From Serratia marcescens (GTDB lineage: Bacteria; Pseudomonadota; Gammaproteobacteria; Enterobacterales; Enterobacteriaceae), in assembly GCF_001902635.1 (NCBI RefSeq), contig NZ_MJAO01000001.1, positions 310,001 through 374,000 of the forward strand: a stretch of 64,000 nucleotides of DNA, written 5' to 3'. The position numbers were made by a program, and so were the translations under genes. Under the pieces are notes generated by a model, which was not told where the DNA came from, made no database searches, and worked only from the letters and a program-made list of their open reading frames with translations. The first letter of the stretch is position 1, and the number at the start of each line of letters is the position of its first letter. Shown here piece by piece: positions 1 through 14,408 of the stretch.

Positions 1-877
1 AGGGCACGGCGATCAGCACAGCCAGCGTGCCAAACCTCGGATAGACGGCATTACCCACCGCCTGTACGCTGCCGATCGCATCGGGGGCCGGTAGCGCTGA
101 AGCCAGAAACGCGCCCAGCGACATCAGCCAAAGCGCCGATCCGGCCGCCCCCAGATAAGTCCAAACGATCACTTTGGCAGACGGCGTTTCATGCGGCAAA
201 TAGCGCGAGTAATCGGAAACATACACCGCGTAACTGATCTGGTAGCCGGCAGCCGCCGACAGCTGAATCAAAAAGGCCGCCCACGAGAAATGCCCGACGC
301 CGACGACGGCGTCCATGCGCAGCGATAGAACGGCGCCGATCGTCAACACGCCGAACACCGCCATCATCACATAGGTCAGCCAGCGCTGCACCGCATGCAG
401 CATATCGTGGCCGACGATCGCCAACAGCACGGCCACCGCGATCAGCAGCGCATACCAGGGAAGACGGTGGCCCGGCAACACCGTGTTGATCGCATCGGTC
501 GCGAGAATGACGTTGAACACGTTGAAGCCGATGTAAACAAATACCACGGCGGCAAAGGGAACGATGGCGCCACGCAGGCCGAATTGGGCCCGCGACTGGA
601 TCATTTGCGGCAGCCCCATGCGCGGCCCCTGGTTGGCATGACACGCCATGAAGAACGTGCCGAACCCCACACCGACGGCAATCGCCAACATCGAATAAAG
701 CGCACCCAGCCCCAGCGCCGGGCCGGTGAAACCCACCACCATCGTCGTCAAAACGAAATTACCGGTGAACCAAAACGGCGCCTGATGCCAAACCTTGCCA
801 TGCCGCTCGTGGCGGGGCACATAGTCTATCGAGCGCACTTCAATTTTTGGGCGTGACGCCACATTTCGATTGTTCAT
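1..877 (-). CDS. NCS1-family nucleobase/cation permease (3' part outside window)
   Basis: Inner-membrane permease of the nucleobase:cation symporter-1 family (cytosine, purine, allantoin and thiamine type). The gene runs off the left edge; about 292 N-terminal residues are visible. The start is the ATG ending at 877, with GAGGTGG just upstream. The hydrophilic N-terminus (MNNRNVASRP...) contains 'PRHERHGKVWHQAPFWFTGN', typical of the family before the first helix, followed by regularly spaced hydrophobic segments. It lies 34 bp after the SSS symporter and appears to be the third gene of an operon beginning with the ureohydrolase at 3307. Uptake of a guanidino compound or its product is an inference from that context; the substrate cannot be read from the sequence. 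Confidence 0.82.
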   Translation of the reverse strand, partial: MNNRNVASRPKIEVRSIDYVPRHERHGKVWHQAPFWFTGNFVLTTMVVGFTGPALGLGALYSMLAIAVGVGFGTFFMACHANQGPRMGLPQMIQSRAQFGLRGAIVPFAAVVFVYIGFNVFNVILATDAINTVLPGHRLPWYALLIAVAVLLAIVGHDMLHAVQRWLTYVMMAVFGVLTIGAVLSLRMDAVVGVGHFSWAAFLIQLSAAAGYQISYAVYVSDYSRYLPHETPSAKVIVWTYLGAAGSALWLMSLGAFLASALPAPDAIGSVQAVGNAVYPRFGTLAVLIAVP

Positions 878-911
878 GTTCCACCTCGTCGCGGTCATTA
901 GCCTCGTCGTT

Positions 912-2297
912 TCAACGCTCGGTTTGGGGCTGCAGCTGCGGCGCCGGGCGGCTCAACAGGCTACCCAACACGAAGGCAATGCCGCCGCCCAGCAGGCCGC
1001 CGTAGATCGGGCTGTTGGCGTCGATGCCGTGCCAGGCCATCAACCCCACCACGCACAGGCTGCCGGTCAGCATGCTGGCAATGGCGCCGGCGCTGGTGGC
1101 ACGCGGCCAGAAGATCGCGCCCACCAGCGGGATCAACATGCCCCCCACCAGCAGGTTATAGGCCAGCGTCAGCGCCGCCAGCACGTCGCGTACCACAAAT
1201 GCCAGCCCCAGCATGGCCACGCCCATGAGAAGCGTGGTGACGCGCCCGGCGGCCAATCCGCCGGACGGTTTGCGCCGGATGGCCGGCAATACGTCCTCCA
1301 GCGCGATGGTGGAAGAGGCCAGCAGGCAGGCGCTGGCGGTGGACATCAGCGCCGCCAACGCCGCGGCGGCCACCAACCCGCTGACGCCGACCGGCAACAC
1401 CGCCTGCGCGATGGCGGCAAAGGCGCCGTCGGTGTTGCTGAGCGACGGCAGCACGATCTTGCCGGCCATGCCGATCAGCGCGCCGGTTACGCCGTACAGC
1501 ACGCAATAGACACCCGCCCCCAACCCGGCGAAGCGCGCCACGTTGGCGCTGCGGGCGGTGAACACCCGCTGCCAGATGTCCTGGCCGATCAGAATGCCGA
1601 AGAAGTAGATCAGGAAGAACACCAGGATGGTATCCAGCCCGATCGACGACAACTGGTAGTATCCGGCAGGCAACAAGCGGGTGAATGCTTCCCAGCCGCC
1701 GGCCTTGACGATGCTCATCGGCATCAGCACCAGCATCATGCCGACGGTCATGATGATGAACTGAATGATGTCGGTCAGCGTCAGCGACCACATGCCCCCC
1801 AGCGTCGAATACAGCACCACCAGCCCGCCGCCGAGCAGGATAGACGCGCTGAACGACAGGCCGAACATCACCTGCATCACGCTGCCGATGGCGATGATCG
1901 AGGTCACCGCCACCATCAGGTCATACGCCAGCATGATCGCGCCGCTGGTCACCCGCGCGGCCGGGTGATAGCGCCGCGACAGCACCTGGCTGACGGTATA
2001 CAGCTTCAGCTTGAGCAGCGGCTTGGCCAGCACCAGGCTCAGCACCACGATGCCCAGCCCGAGCGCGCCGCACAGCCAGACGCCGGAAATGCCGTAGGTG
2101 TAGCCGAGCTTGACGCTGCCGATGGTCGACGCGCCGCCGAGCACCACCGCCGACAGCGTGCCCAGATACAGCCCCGGCCCCAGATTGCGCCCGGCGACCA
2201 GGTACGCCTCTTTGGAATTGGCGCGGCGAATGCCCATCCACCCCACCGCGCCTATCACCAGAAAGTAAATCACCACGACCAGCAGATCGAGATTCAT
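912..2297 (-). CDS. Sodium:solute symporter (SSS) family transporter
   Basis: A 461-aa multi-pass inner-membrane protein of the sodium:solute symporter family (PutP/PanF type). The ATG at 2297 is preferred to one four codons upstream because GGAGGT lies directly before it. The N-terminus MNLDLLVVVIYFLVIG is the first helix, followed by 'YLVAGRNLGPGLYLGTLSAV', typical of SSS proteins, where the segment after the first helix carries sodium-binding positions. About 12-13 hydrophobic helices are visible. It follows the ureohydrolase gene and precedes the NCS1 permease on the same strand, so it probably imports a substrate or exports a product of that enzyme. The exact solute is unknown. Confidence 0.85.
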   Translation of the reverse strand: MNLDLLVVVIYFLVIGAVGWMGIRRANSKEAYLVAGRNLGPGLYLGTLSAVVLGGASTIGSVKLGYTYGISGVWLCGALGLGIVVLSLVLAKPLLKLKLYTVSQVLSRRYHPAARVTSGAIMLAYDLMVAVTSIIAIGSVMQVMFGLSFSASILLGGGLVVLYSTLGGMWSLTLTDIIQFIIMTVGMMLVLMPMSIVKAGGWEAFTRLLPAGYYQLSSIGLDTILVFFLIYFFGILIGQDIWQRVFTARSANVARFAGLGAGVYCVLYGVTGALIGMAGKIVLPSLSNTDGAFAAIAQAVLPVGVSGLVAAAALAALMSTASACLLASSTIALEDVLPAIRRKPSGGLAAGRVTTLLMGVAMLGLAFVVRDVLAALTLAYNLLVGGMLIPLVGAIFWPRATSAGAIASMLTGSLCVVGLMAWHGIDANSPIYGGLLGGGIAFVLGSLLSRPAPQLQPQTER

Positions 2298-2374
2298 GGG
2301 TACCTCCACTCCGTTGTTATTGTTATCAGGGGGCCCGACGCAACCGCTCCGCCGGTAGGGTCAGTGCGCCGGCC

Positions 2375-3307
2375 TCAGCGGGCCGGCAGCACGCACAACA
2401 TTTCAAACAGCAGGTTGGCGGCCAGCAGCGCCGTGTTGCCGGAACGATCGTAAGGCGGCGACACTTCCACCACGTCGCCGCCGACCAGGTTCAGCCCACG
2501 GCAGCCGCGCACGATCTCCAGCCCCTGCCAGACCGACAGCCCACCGACCTCCGGCGTGCCGGTACCCGGTGCGAAGGCCGGATCCAACCCGTCGATATCG
2601 AAGCTGAGGTAAACCGGCGCATCGCCTATCTGTTCGCGGATCTCCGCCATCAGCGGCGTCAGCGACCGGTGCCAGCAGGCCTCGGCCGGCACCACGCGAA
2701 AGCCCTGGCGGCGTGACCAGTCGAAGTCGTCCGCCGCATAACCGCTGCCGCGCAGGCCGATCTGCACCACCTTTTCCGGCGCCAGCAGCCCCTCCTCAAA
2801 CGCCCGGCGGAAAGTGGTGCCATGCGCCAGCTGTTCGCCGAACATCTCCTCGTTGGTATCGGAATGCGCATCGACGTGGATCAGCCCGACCGGACCATGC
2901 CGACGGGCGACGGCGCGCAGTACCGGCAGCGTCAGCGTGTGGTCGCCGCCGAGCGTCAACGGCATGCAGCCGTGCGCCAGGATCTCGTGGTAAGCCGCTT
3001 CGATACGCTGCACGCTGTCCGCCAGGCTGTAAGGGTTGATGGCGACATCCCCCAGATCGGCCACCTGCAGCCGTTCGAACGGGGCGGAGCCGGTGCCCAT
3101 GTTGTAGGGGCGGATCATCACCGACTCCTGGCGGATCTGGCGCGGGCCATAGCGGGTGCCGCTGCGGTTGGAAGTACCGATATCCAGCGGAATGCCGATA
3201 AACGCGGCGTCCAGACCGTGCGCCTGCTCGGCGGCGGGCAGGCGCATCATGGTGGGGATGCCGGCAAAGCGCGGCATATCGTTGCCGCTTTGGGGTTGGT
3301 TCAGCAT
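2375..3307 (-). CDS. Agmatinase/guanidinobutyrase-family ureohydrolase
   Basis: A 310-aa manganese-dependent ureohydrolase that would split a guanidino compound into urea and an amine. All family metal-binding motifs are visible: GGDHTLTLP, DAHSDTNE and SFDIDGLDPAFAPGTGTPEV. The ATG at 3307 follows AAGGACA and gives the usual family length; an open frame reaches further upstream but has no ribosome site. The enzyme heads an operon with two transporters and is divergent from a LysR gene. As I recall, the Pseudomonas aeruginosa guanidinobutyrase locus (gbuA, gbuR and nearby SSS and NCS1-type transporters) has the same gene kinds. Guanidinobutyrase is therefore favoured over agmatinase or guanidinopropionase, but substrate choice is inference. 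Confidence 0.85.
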   Translation of the reverse strand: MLNQPQSGNDMPRFAGIPTMMRLPAAEQAHGLDAAFIGIPLDIGTSNRSGTRYGPRQIRQESVMIRPYNMGTGSAPFERLQVADLGDVAINPYSLADSVQRIEAAYHEILAHGCMPLTLGGDHTLTLPVLRAVARRHGPVGLIHVDAHSDTNEEMFGEQLAHGTTFRRAFEEGLLAPEKVVQIGLRGSGYAADDFDWSRRQGFRVVPAEACWHRSLTPLMAEIREQIGDAPVYLSFDIDGLDPAFAPGTGTPEVGGLSVWQGLEIVRGCRGLNLVGGDVVEVSPPYDRSGNTALLAANLLFEMLCVLPAR

Positions 3308-3556
3308 GGTGTGTCCTTGTCTTGGCCTACGATAAAATGAAACATTTAAGCAACATTCGCAGACTACCCCGTTGGCCGCCCCGGCTACCATTCCCGCTTT
3401 TGCATGTAAACATCGGAAAATGCGATGCAAGTAACTCATTGAAGTATTGATTTTTATTTCAAACTCATGCCATAAGGAAGGCCATATATTCAGCGCCGCT
3501 CCTATCTCTTCGATGTTAAAAATGGGTTAACCGGCCAACGTTCTGCGGAGAGGAAG

Positions 3557-4450
3557 ATGCTCACCAACCTCAGTGATATCGATCTGAAACTGCTGCGGGT
3601 GTTCGTCGCGGTGGCGGAAGCCCAGGGCGTCAGCGCCGCGCAGGAAGCGCTGCTGATGAACCAGTCCACCATCAGCACCCACCTGGCCTCGCTGGAAACC
3701 CGGCTGGGTTTTCGCCTGTGCCAACGCGGCCGCTCCGGCTTCCGGCTGACGCCCAAGGGCGAACGCATGCTGATCGCTTGCCGTTCGTTGTTCAACGCCG
3801 CCCGCGACTTCACTCGGGTCAGCCAGTCGCTGAACGGCCTGCTGACCGGCGATCTGCAGATCGGCCTGGTGGATAATCTGGTTTCGCTGCCGGGCAATCC
3901 GTTCAGTCAGGCCATCAAACACTTCCAACGCCGACATCAGGACGTGCAATTGCAGTGCCGTATCTGTTCGCCAAACGAGATTGAACAAGGGCTGCTGAAC
4001 CGGCAGCTCGATCTGGGCATCGGTTACTTCGGCCAACGGTTGGAGGCGTTGCATTATCAGCCGTGGCTGGAAGAGACGCAGGCGATCTATTGCAGTGCGG
4101 ATCACCCGCTGTTCACGGTGGGGAACCCCGACCGCGAGCAAATTGAAAACGCCCGCTGGGTCAAGCGCGGCTACCTGCTGGCGCATGAACTGTGCCCGAT
4201 CGCGCCGCCTCACCTGGCCGCAGTGGCTCACCATATGGAGAGCGTCGCCCATCTGGTGCTGAGCGGCGCCTGCCTCGGCTATCTCCCCACCCACTACGCG
4301 GCACGCTGGGTGGAACAGGGGCTACTGCGGCAGCTGGGTGGCGCGGCGCTCTCTTATCGCGCCACGCTCAGCCTGGTCAGCCGCCCCGTCCAACCCGACG
4401 AGGCGTTGAATGCGCTGCTGGAAGATTTGGCGCGCGCCGCACGCCAATAA
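3557..4450 (+). CDS. LysR-type regulator divergent from the ureohydrolase operon
   Basis: A 297-aa LysR-type transcription factor. The N-terminal winged helix-turn-helix (residues about 6-65: LKLLRVFVAVAEAQGVSAAQ, then LMNQSTISTHLASLETRLGF) is followed by a periplasmic-binding-like effector domain. GGAGAGGA lies just before the ATG. It is transcribed away from the ureohydrolase operon across a 249-bp intergenic region, the usual arrangement for a LysR activator of its neighbour, and it matches the position of gbuR in Pseudomonas. The effector is probably the guanidino substrate (inference). Its stop lies 2 bp from the stop of the convergent MFS gene, leaving no room for a separate terminator. 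Confidence 0.85.
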   Translation: MLTNLSDIDLKLLRVFVAVAEAQGVSAAQEALLMNQSTISTHLASLETRLGFRLCQRGRSGFRLTPKGERMLIACRSLFNAARDFTRVSQSLNGLLTGDLQIGLVDNLVSLPGNPFSQAIKHFQRRHQDVQLQCRICSPNEIEQGLLNRQLDLGIGYFGQRLEALHYQPWLEETQAIYCSADHPLFTVGNPDREQIENARWVKRGYLLAHELCPIAPPHLAAVAHHMESVAHLVLSGACLGYLPTHYAARWVEQGLLRQLGGAALSYRATLSLVSRPVQPDEALNALLEDLARAARQ

Positions 4451-4452
4451 CC

Positions 4453-5643
4453 TCATCGCGGAAAGGCCAGCGCCCGGTTCATGGCAAGCAGCGTCCCGGC
4501 TAAAGACAGAATGAGGATCCCAATGACGGCCCAGGCGAAAGAGGCGGCGCCCCCTGTGTCGAGCAATACGCCGCCGGCCACGCCACCGGCCGCCACGGCG
4601 GTATTCCAGCCCGTCGTATACATGGATTGCGCGACGTCGGCCGCGCTGCCGGAAAGTCGCGACAACGCCGTCTGCGTGATGGTGGCGAAACCGCCGAAAG
4701 CCACGCCCCAAAACGCGACGGAGGGATAGACAATCGGGGCTATCCCTCTCCCACTCCCCAGCAGCGCGGCGGCAAAGACGAAGACGACAATGCTCGTCAC
4801 TGCCAGCACGCGCAATTTCCGATCGACCAAGGTTCCGGCAACCCCTAAGCCGACAATCGCCCCCAGCCCGAAGGTAAACAAAACGACATCGACGTGCCCG
4901 GACAAGCCCGACGGCTTGAGGAAAGGTTCGATGTAGATATACAGGATGTTGTGGGCGACAACGAAGGTGAACACCACGAACAGCACGGCGCGGATCCCGT
5001 GTTTCAAGAACACGTCGACCAAAGATTGACGATGCGCCTTAGTTTGGCCGGGGAAATCCGGCACGACGGCGATGATCCAGACGATGAGAGCCAGCGCCAG
5101 GAACGTCATCAACCCAAAGGCACCTTGCCAGCCGATGGCTCGGCCAAGCTGTGCGCCGAGCGGTACGCCGAGCACCAGCGCCAGGGTAGCGCCGGCGCCG
5201 GAGATCGCGATGGCACGGCCACCGAGGTGAGGCGGCGACATACGCACCGCGTAACCGGCCAGCAGAGACCAGACAATACCGCCGAAAACGCCGGCGAAAA
5301 AACGTGTCACCAATGAGATGTGGTAATCATTCGACAACGCAGTCACGAGATTGACGACCGCAAAACCGAGGATCGCGCTCAAGAGCAAGGGGCGGCGTCG
5401 CATGCCCTGGGTCAATGCGGTCAACGGAATGGCGGCGATCAACGCGCCCACCGCATAGGCGGTGATGAACTGCCCCGCCAGACTTTCAGACACGTTCAAA
5501 TCGTCCGCGATCGAAGAAAGCACGCCTGCCGGCATGATTTCGGTCAACAGCGTGATGAAAGCGGCCATTGCCAAGGCCAACAGCCCCCCCATTGGCAACC
5601 GCGCAATGCTCCCGGCAGGTGCGGATATCGTCGTTTGATTCAT
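4453..5643 (-). CDS. MFS transporter, AraJ/DHA1-like
   Basis: A 396-aa major facilitator superfamily protein with twelve predicted helices, of the drug:H+ antiporter-1 (AraJ-like) group. The N-terminal helix FITLLTEIMPAGVLSSIADD is characteristic of that group, and the loop 2-3 motif is seen as 'ALTQGMRRRPLL'. The ATG at 5643 follows GGGGAGTGA. It is divergent from the LysR gene at 5781, which probably controls it. It likely exports a small molecule or sugar; the substrate is not apparent. The gene meets the preceding LysR gene tail to tail. Confidence 0.83.
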   Translation of the reverse strand: MNQTTISAPAGSIARLPMGGLLALAMAAFITLLTEIMPAGVLSSIADDLNVSESLAGQFITAYAVGALIAAIPLTALTQGMRRRPLLLSAILGFAVVNLVTALSNDYHISLVTRFFAGVFGGIVWSLLAGYAVRMSPPHLGGRAIAISGAGATLALVLGVPLGAQLGRAIGWQGAFGLMTFLALALIVWIIAVVPDFPGQTKAHRQSLVDVFLKHGIRAVLFVVFTFVVAHNILYIYIEPFLKPSGLSGHVDVVLFTFGLGAIVGLGVAGTLVDRKLRVLAVTSIVVFVFAAALLGSGRGIAPIVYPSVAFWGVAFGGFATITQTALSRLSGSAADVAQSMYTTGWNTAVAAGGVAGGVLLDTGGAASFAWAVIGILILSLAGTLLAMNRALAFPR

Positions 5644-5747
5644 CAGTCACTCCCCAATCCCAAAATATTGCCGCCCATTGCGGCTTACCGGGCATAATGC
5701 TGCCCGCTCGCGGATAAAAGAAAAATGGGCTACAGTGCACAATACTC

Positions 5748-5763
5748 ATGACAAAAATGTCAT
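5748..5763. promoter_or_regulatory. Palindromic site in the MFS/LysR divergent region
   Basis: A perfect inverted repeat, ATGACA-AAAA-TGTCAT, lies between the divergent MFS and LysR genes, 17 bp before the chosen LysR start. Its size and position fit an autoregulatory operator of the LysR protein, although it is shorter than the usual T-N11-A box. The repeat includes an ATG that could extend the LysR gene by 11 codons. Confidence 0.4.
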
Positions 5764-5780
5764 CAATAGGATGGAAGCCT

Positions 5781-6665
5781 ATGGAAAGCCTGGGTTCTCT
5801 CGACGTTTTCGTCCGGGTCAGTGAAGCCCGCAGTTTCACGGTGGCCGGGCAACAACTGGGCATCTCCGCGTCGGCGGTCAGCAAAACCATCGCCCGGCTG
5901 GAGGAGCGGCTCAGCGTGCGCCTGTTTCACCGCTCCACCCGCACGGTCAACCTGACGCCGGAAGGGGCCCTGTTCCTGGAAAGGTGTCGACGCATTTTGG
6001 GTGAAGTGAAAGAGGCCGAAGCCGAGCTCTTGCAGACGCGGGGAACGCCTCAGGGCAAGTTGCGCATCAGTCTTCCGTCGCTTGGCACCCTTTTCATGCC
6101 CAAACTGGGGGACTTCAAGCGTCTCTACCCCGATATCGAGCTCGATATTGACTATTCGGATCGGTTGGTTGACGTGATTGAGGAAGGCTTCGATGCCGTT
6201 ATCCGCAGCGGAACCCCGAGCGACTCGCGGCTGGTAGCACGCAGGCTGGGCGCCTGCCGCAAGGTTTTCGTTGGCGCGCCGGGCTATTTCAGCAAAGCGG
6301 GTATGCCGCGCAAGCCAGAGGATCTGGCAAGTCATGCCCGTTTGCACTATCGCTTTCCCAGCACCGGCAAACTGGATGTCTGGCCGCTGGGAGACAAGGC
6401 GGAGATGATCCCCGAACGGCCGGCCAGCATGGTGACGAATACCCTTGATCCGCAGGTGTGTTTCGCGGAACAAGGGTTAGGCATCGCTTACTTGCCGGAA
6501 ATCGCCGTGCGCAGGCAGCTGGAACAGGGCAGCCTGGTGACGGTTCTGGATGAGTACAACCGTGAGAACATGGTTTTTCACGTCCTTTGGCCGTCGGGCC
6601 GCCACCTGTCAGTCAAAATCAGGCTGTTCGTCGACTTTGTGACGAGCCGTCTTTTCCCGCTGTGA
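5781..6665 (+). CDS. LysR-type regulator divergent from the MFS exporter
   Basis: A 294-aa LysR-family regulator starting MESLGSLDVFVRVSEARSFT. The helix-turn-helix spans about residues 15-40 (AGQQLGISASAVSKTIARLE) and is followed by the conserved FHRSTRTVNLTPEG. The C-terminal effector domain includes YPDIELDIDYSDR and GFDAVIRSG, typical of the CrgA/AaeR-like LysR subgroup. The ATG at 5781 is chosen because AGGATGGA precedes it; an upstream ATG at 5748 falls inside the palindrome. It probably controls the divergent MFS gene and itself (inference from context). It converges on the YeeZ-like gene, whose stop is 15 bp away. Confidence 0.83.
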   Translation: MESLGSLDVFVRVSEARSFTVAGQQLGISASAVSKTIARLEERLSVRLFHRSTRTVNLTPEGALFLERCRRILGEVKEAEAELLQTRGTPQGKLRISLPSLGTLFMPKLGDFKRLYPDIELDIDYSDRLVDVIEEGFDAVIRSGTPSDSRLVARRLGACRKVFVGAPGYFSKAGMPRKPEDLASHARLHYRFPSTGKLDVWPLGDKAEMIPERPASMVTNTLDPQVCFAEQGLGIAYLPEIAVRRQLEQGSLVTVLDEYNRENMVFHVLWPSGRHLSVKIRLFVDFVTSRLFPL

Positions 6666-6680
6666 GCGGCGCATGCAGAC

Positions 6681-7505
6681 TTAACTGACCGGCATGCGCG
6701 CCGGATCGGGATACTGGTACTCGAAGCCCAGCTCGTTGCAGATGCGGTTGCCGTCCACCAGCCGCTCATCCTGCTCCGCTTCGTCGGCGAACTGCGGCGG
6801 CTCCAGGTGCAGCTGCTCGGCCAGCGCCGGATAAAACTCGCGTTTGGCCGGGTGGTGCGGCGCGCACAGGTTATAGACGTGGCCGCCTTTCGGCAGCTTC
6901 AGCAGCAGTTGGATGGCGGCGATCACATCATCCTGATGCACCAGATTCACCCCCTGCGAGCCGCCCTTCACGTCGAGTTTACCCGCCAGGAAACGGCCGG
7001 GATGGCGATCGGCGCCCACCAGCCCCGCCAACCGCAGAATGTCCACCGAGGTATTCGGCAATTCATGCAGCCAGCGCTCCAGCTCGGCCAACACCCGGCC
7101 CGACGGCGAGACTGGCCGCAGCGGCGACTCTTCGCGCAGCGTGCCGGCAGTTTCGCCGTACACCGAGGTGGAACTGGTAAAGATCACCCGCGGCACGCCG
7201 AAGGCCATCGCGCTGTCCACCAGCATGCGCACCGCATTGAAATAGTTTTCACTGCCCTCGACGGTGCGGCGGGCGGGCAACGTCACCACCAGCGCATCCA
7301 CTCGCAGCAGCGATTCCAGATCGTCGGGATCGCAGATCAGCTCCGGCGTCAGCTCCAACCGATAGCATTCGATGCCGCTCATGCGTGCGGCCTCGACGCC
7401 GTCCGGCGTGGTTTTGCTGCCGAGCACGTCGTAACCTCGGCCCATCAGCGACAACGCCAACGGCATGCCCAACCAACCCAGACCAATAATGGCTACCTTT
7501 TTCAT
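6681..7505 (-). CDS. yeeZ: YeeZ-like NAD(P)-binding epimerase-family protein
   Basis: A 274-aa protein of the extended short-chain dehydrogenase/epimerase fold. The N-terminal Rossmann motif is KKVAIIGLGWLGMPLALSL. 'FTSSTSVYGETAG' carries the serine and tyrosine of the family's active site, but the usual YxxxK pair is not obvious. The ATG at 7505 follows GGAGAGGAAGAGG. In E. coli, yeeZ also lies immediately upstream of the his leader on the opposite strand, supporting orthology. The biochemical role is not established to my knowledge. Confidence 0.8.
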   Translation of the reverse strand: MKKVAIIGLGWLGMPLALSLMGRGYDVLGSKTTPDGVEAARMSGIECYRLELTPELICDPDDLESLLRVDALVVTLPARRTVEGSENYFNAVRMLVDSAMAFGVPRVIFTSSTSVYGETAGTLREESPLRPVSPSGRVLAELERWLHELPNTSVDILRLAGLVGADRHPGRFLAGKLDVKGGSQGVNLVHQDDVIAAIQLLLKLPKGGHVYNLCAPHHPAKREFYPALAEQLHLEPPQFADEAEQDERLVDGNRICNELGFEYQYPDPARMPVS

Positions 7506-7659
7506 CCTCTTCCTCTCCTGAAGATCGCAGCGCCCTGCCTGTAAGGCTACGCCACTCCACACAGCGATACAATCCGCCCCGCTTAAGGTTAGGTAAAGTC
7601 GTCTGTAGCTAATAACTCAACCCGTTTCAATAAATTAAATTTATGACGATAAAAAAGGG

Positions 7660-7689
7660 TTGCGCGGCGGACAGCGGATAGTTTAGCTT
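7660..7689 (+). promoter_or_regulatory. Probable his operon promoter
   Basis: TTGCGC at 7660-7665 and TAGCTT at 7684-7689 are separated by 18 bp, just before the his leader peptide. The -10 area (GTTTAGCTTAA) resembles that of the Salmonella hisG promoter as I remember it. Assignment is by position and resemblance only. Confidence 0.45.
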
Positions 7690-7735
7690 AATCGGCATAC
7701 GGTTTTTACCGGCTTTTGATTAGAGAAAAAACACC

Positions 7736-7783
7736 ATGACACGCGTTCAGTTCAACCACCATCATCACCATCACCCTGACTAG
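7736..7783 (+). CDS. hisL: his operon leader peptide
   Basis: A 15-codon open frame, MTRVQFNHHHHHHPD, containing six consecutive histidine codons. It acts as the sensor of charged histidyl-tRNA. When histidine is scarce the ribosome stalls on the His codons and prevents formation of the terminator at 7853-7885, so the structural genes are transcribed. The E. coli peptide is almost identical but, as I recall, has seven His codons. It sits about 50 bp after the candidate promoter and 70 bp before the terminator stem, the standard layout of histidine attenuation. Confidence 0.95.
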   Translation: MTRVQFNHHHHHHPD

Positions 7784-7801
7784 TCTTTCAGGCGATGTGT
7801 G

Positions 7802-7828
7802 CTGGAAGACGGTTTGTTAATCTTCCAG
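7802..7828 (+). promoter_or_regulatory. his leader pause/antiterminator stem
   Basis: CTGGAAGA (7802-7809) pairs with TCTTCCAG (7821-7828) in the leader RNA between hisL and the terminator. The TCTTCC element can also pair with GGAAGA in the 5' arm of the terminator, giving the mutually exclusive structures expected of an attenuator. Confidence 0.6.
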
Positions 7829-7852
7829 TGGCGCGCAGAACGCAAGAGAGAG

Positions 7853-7885
7853 CCCTCGGAAGATTTCTTCCGAGGGTTTTTTTTT
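7853..7885 (+). terminator. his attenuator (intrinsic terminator)
   Basis: A 10-bp perfect stem, CCCTCGGAAG / CTTCCGAGGG, with an ATTT loop is followed by nine T residues. It lies between hisL and hisG and is the regulated terminator of the operon. Confidence 0.93.
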
Positions 7886-7956
7886 GGCTCCGGACAGACA
7901 GAAAAGAATAGTTTTTACAATAAATTCATAAAATTACAGATTAAACAGAGGTTACC

Positions 7957-8856
7957 ATGCTGGACAAGACACGTTTACGGATCGCAATGCAGAAATCGGG
8001 CCGTCTGAGCGATGAATCCCAGGAACTGCTGGCGCGCTGCGGCATCAAGATCAACCTGCAACAACAGCGTCTGATCGCCTTCGCGGAGAACATGCCCATC
8101 GATATCCTGCGCGTGCGCGACGACGATATTCCGGGCCTGGTGATGGACGGCGTGGTCGATTTGGGCATCATCGGCGAGAATGTGCTGGAGGAAGAGCTGC
8201 TCAGCCGCCGCGCCCAGGGCGAAGATCCGCGTTACTTCACCCTGCGCCGCCTCGATTTCGGCGGTTGCCGCCTGTCGCTGGCCACCCCGCTCGACGCCGA
8301 ATACACCGGCCCGCAAAGCCTGCAGGACGCCCGCATCGCCACCTCTTACCCGCACTTGCTGAAGCAATACCTCGACAAGCAGGGCGTGCGCTTCAAGTCT
8401 TGCCTACTGAACGGCTCGGTGGAAGTGGCGCCGCGCGCCGGCCTGGCCGACGCCATCTGCGATCTGGTCTCCACCGGCGCTACGCTGGAGGCCAACGGCC
8501 TGCGCGAAGTGGAAGTGATCTACCGTTCCAAGGCCTGCCTGATCCAGCGCGACGGCGAGATGCCGGAAGCCAAACAGCAGCTGATCGACCGCCTGATGAC
8601 CCGCATTCAGGGCGTGATCCAGGCGCGTGAATCCAAATACATCATGCTGCACGCGCCGAGCGAGAAGCTGGACGAAATCGTCGCGCTGCTGCCGGGCGCC
8701 GAACGTCCGACCATTCTGCCACTGGCAGGTGCGCAGAACCGTGTGGCGATGCACATGGTCAGCAGCGAAACCCTGTTCTGGGAAACCATGGAAAAACTGA
8801 AAGCGCTCGGCGCCAGCTCGATTCTGGTGCTGCCGATTGAAAAGATGATGGAGTAA
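7957..8856 (+). CDS. hisG: ATP phosphoribosyltransferase (long form)
   Basis: First enzyme of histidine synthesis: ATP + PRPP to phosphoribosyl-ATP, with feedback inhibition by histidine. The 299-aa length and the C-terminal ACT-like regulatory domain identify the long, self-sufficient form (no HisZ needed). [20 protein letters not shown] is nearly identical to the enterobacterial N-terminus, and '[14 protein letters not shown]' is the PRPP-binding loop region. The ATG follows CAGAGGTT. It is the first structural gene after the attenuator, with hisD starting 4 bp after its stop. Confidence 0.97.
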   Translation: MLDKTRLRIAMQKSGRLSDESQELLARCGIKINLQQQRLIAFAENMPIDILRVRDDDIPGLVMDGVVDLGIIGENVLEEELLSRRAQGEDPRYFTLRRLDFGGCRLSLATPLDAEYTGPQSLQDARIATSYPHLLKQYLDKQGVRFKSCLLNGSVEVAPRAGLADAICDLVSTGATLEANGLREVEVIYRSKACLIQRDGEMPEAKQQLIDRLMTRIQGVIQARESKYIMLHAPSEKLDEIVALLPGAERPTILPLAGAQNRVAMHMVSSETLFWETMEKLKALGASSILVLPIEKMME

Positions 8857-8860
8857 CGCC

Positions 8861-14401
<5,541 letters not shown>

Positions 14402-14408
<7 letters not shown>

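Noticed and set aside
870-2453. A 527-codon open frame on the + strand
   Set aside because: It lies opposite the SSS symporter gene, its product is extremely rich in Gln, His, Arg and Ala, and it has no ribosome site. It is an antisense shadow of GC-rich coding DNA.
7799-8008. A 69-codon frame spanning the his attenuator
   Set aside because: It crosses the attenuator hairpin and runs into hisG out of frame; it is leader RNA, not a gene.
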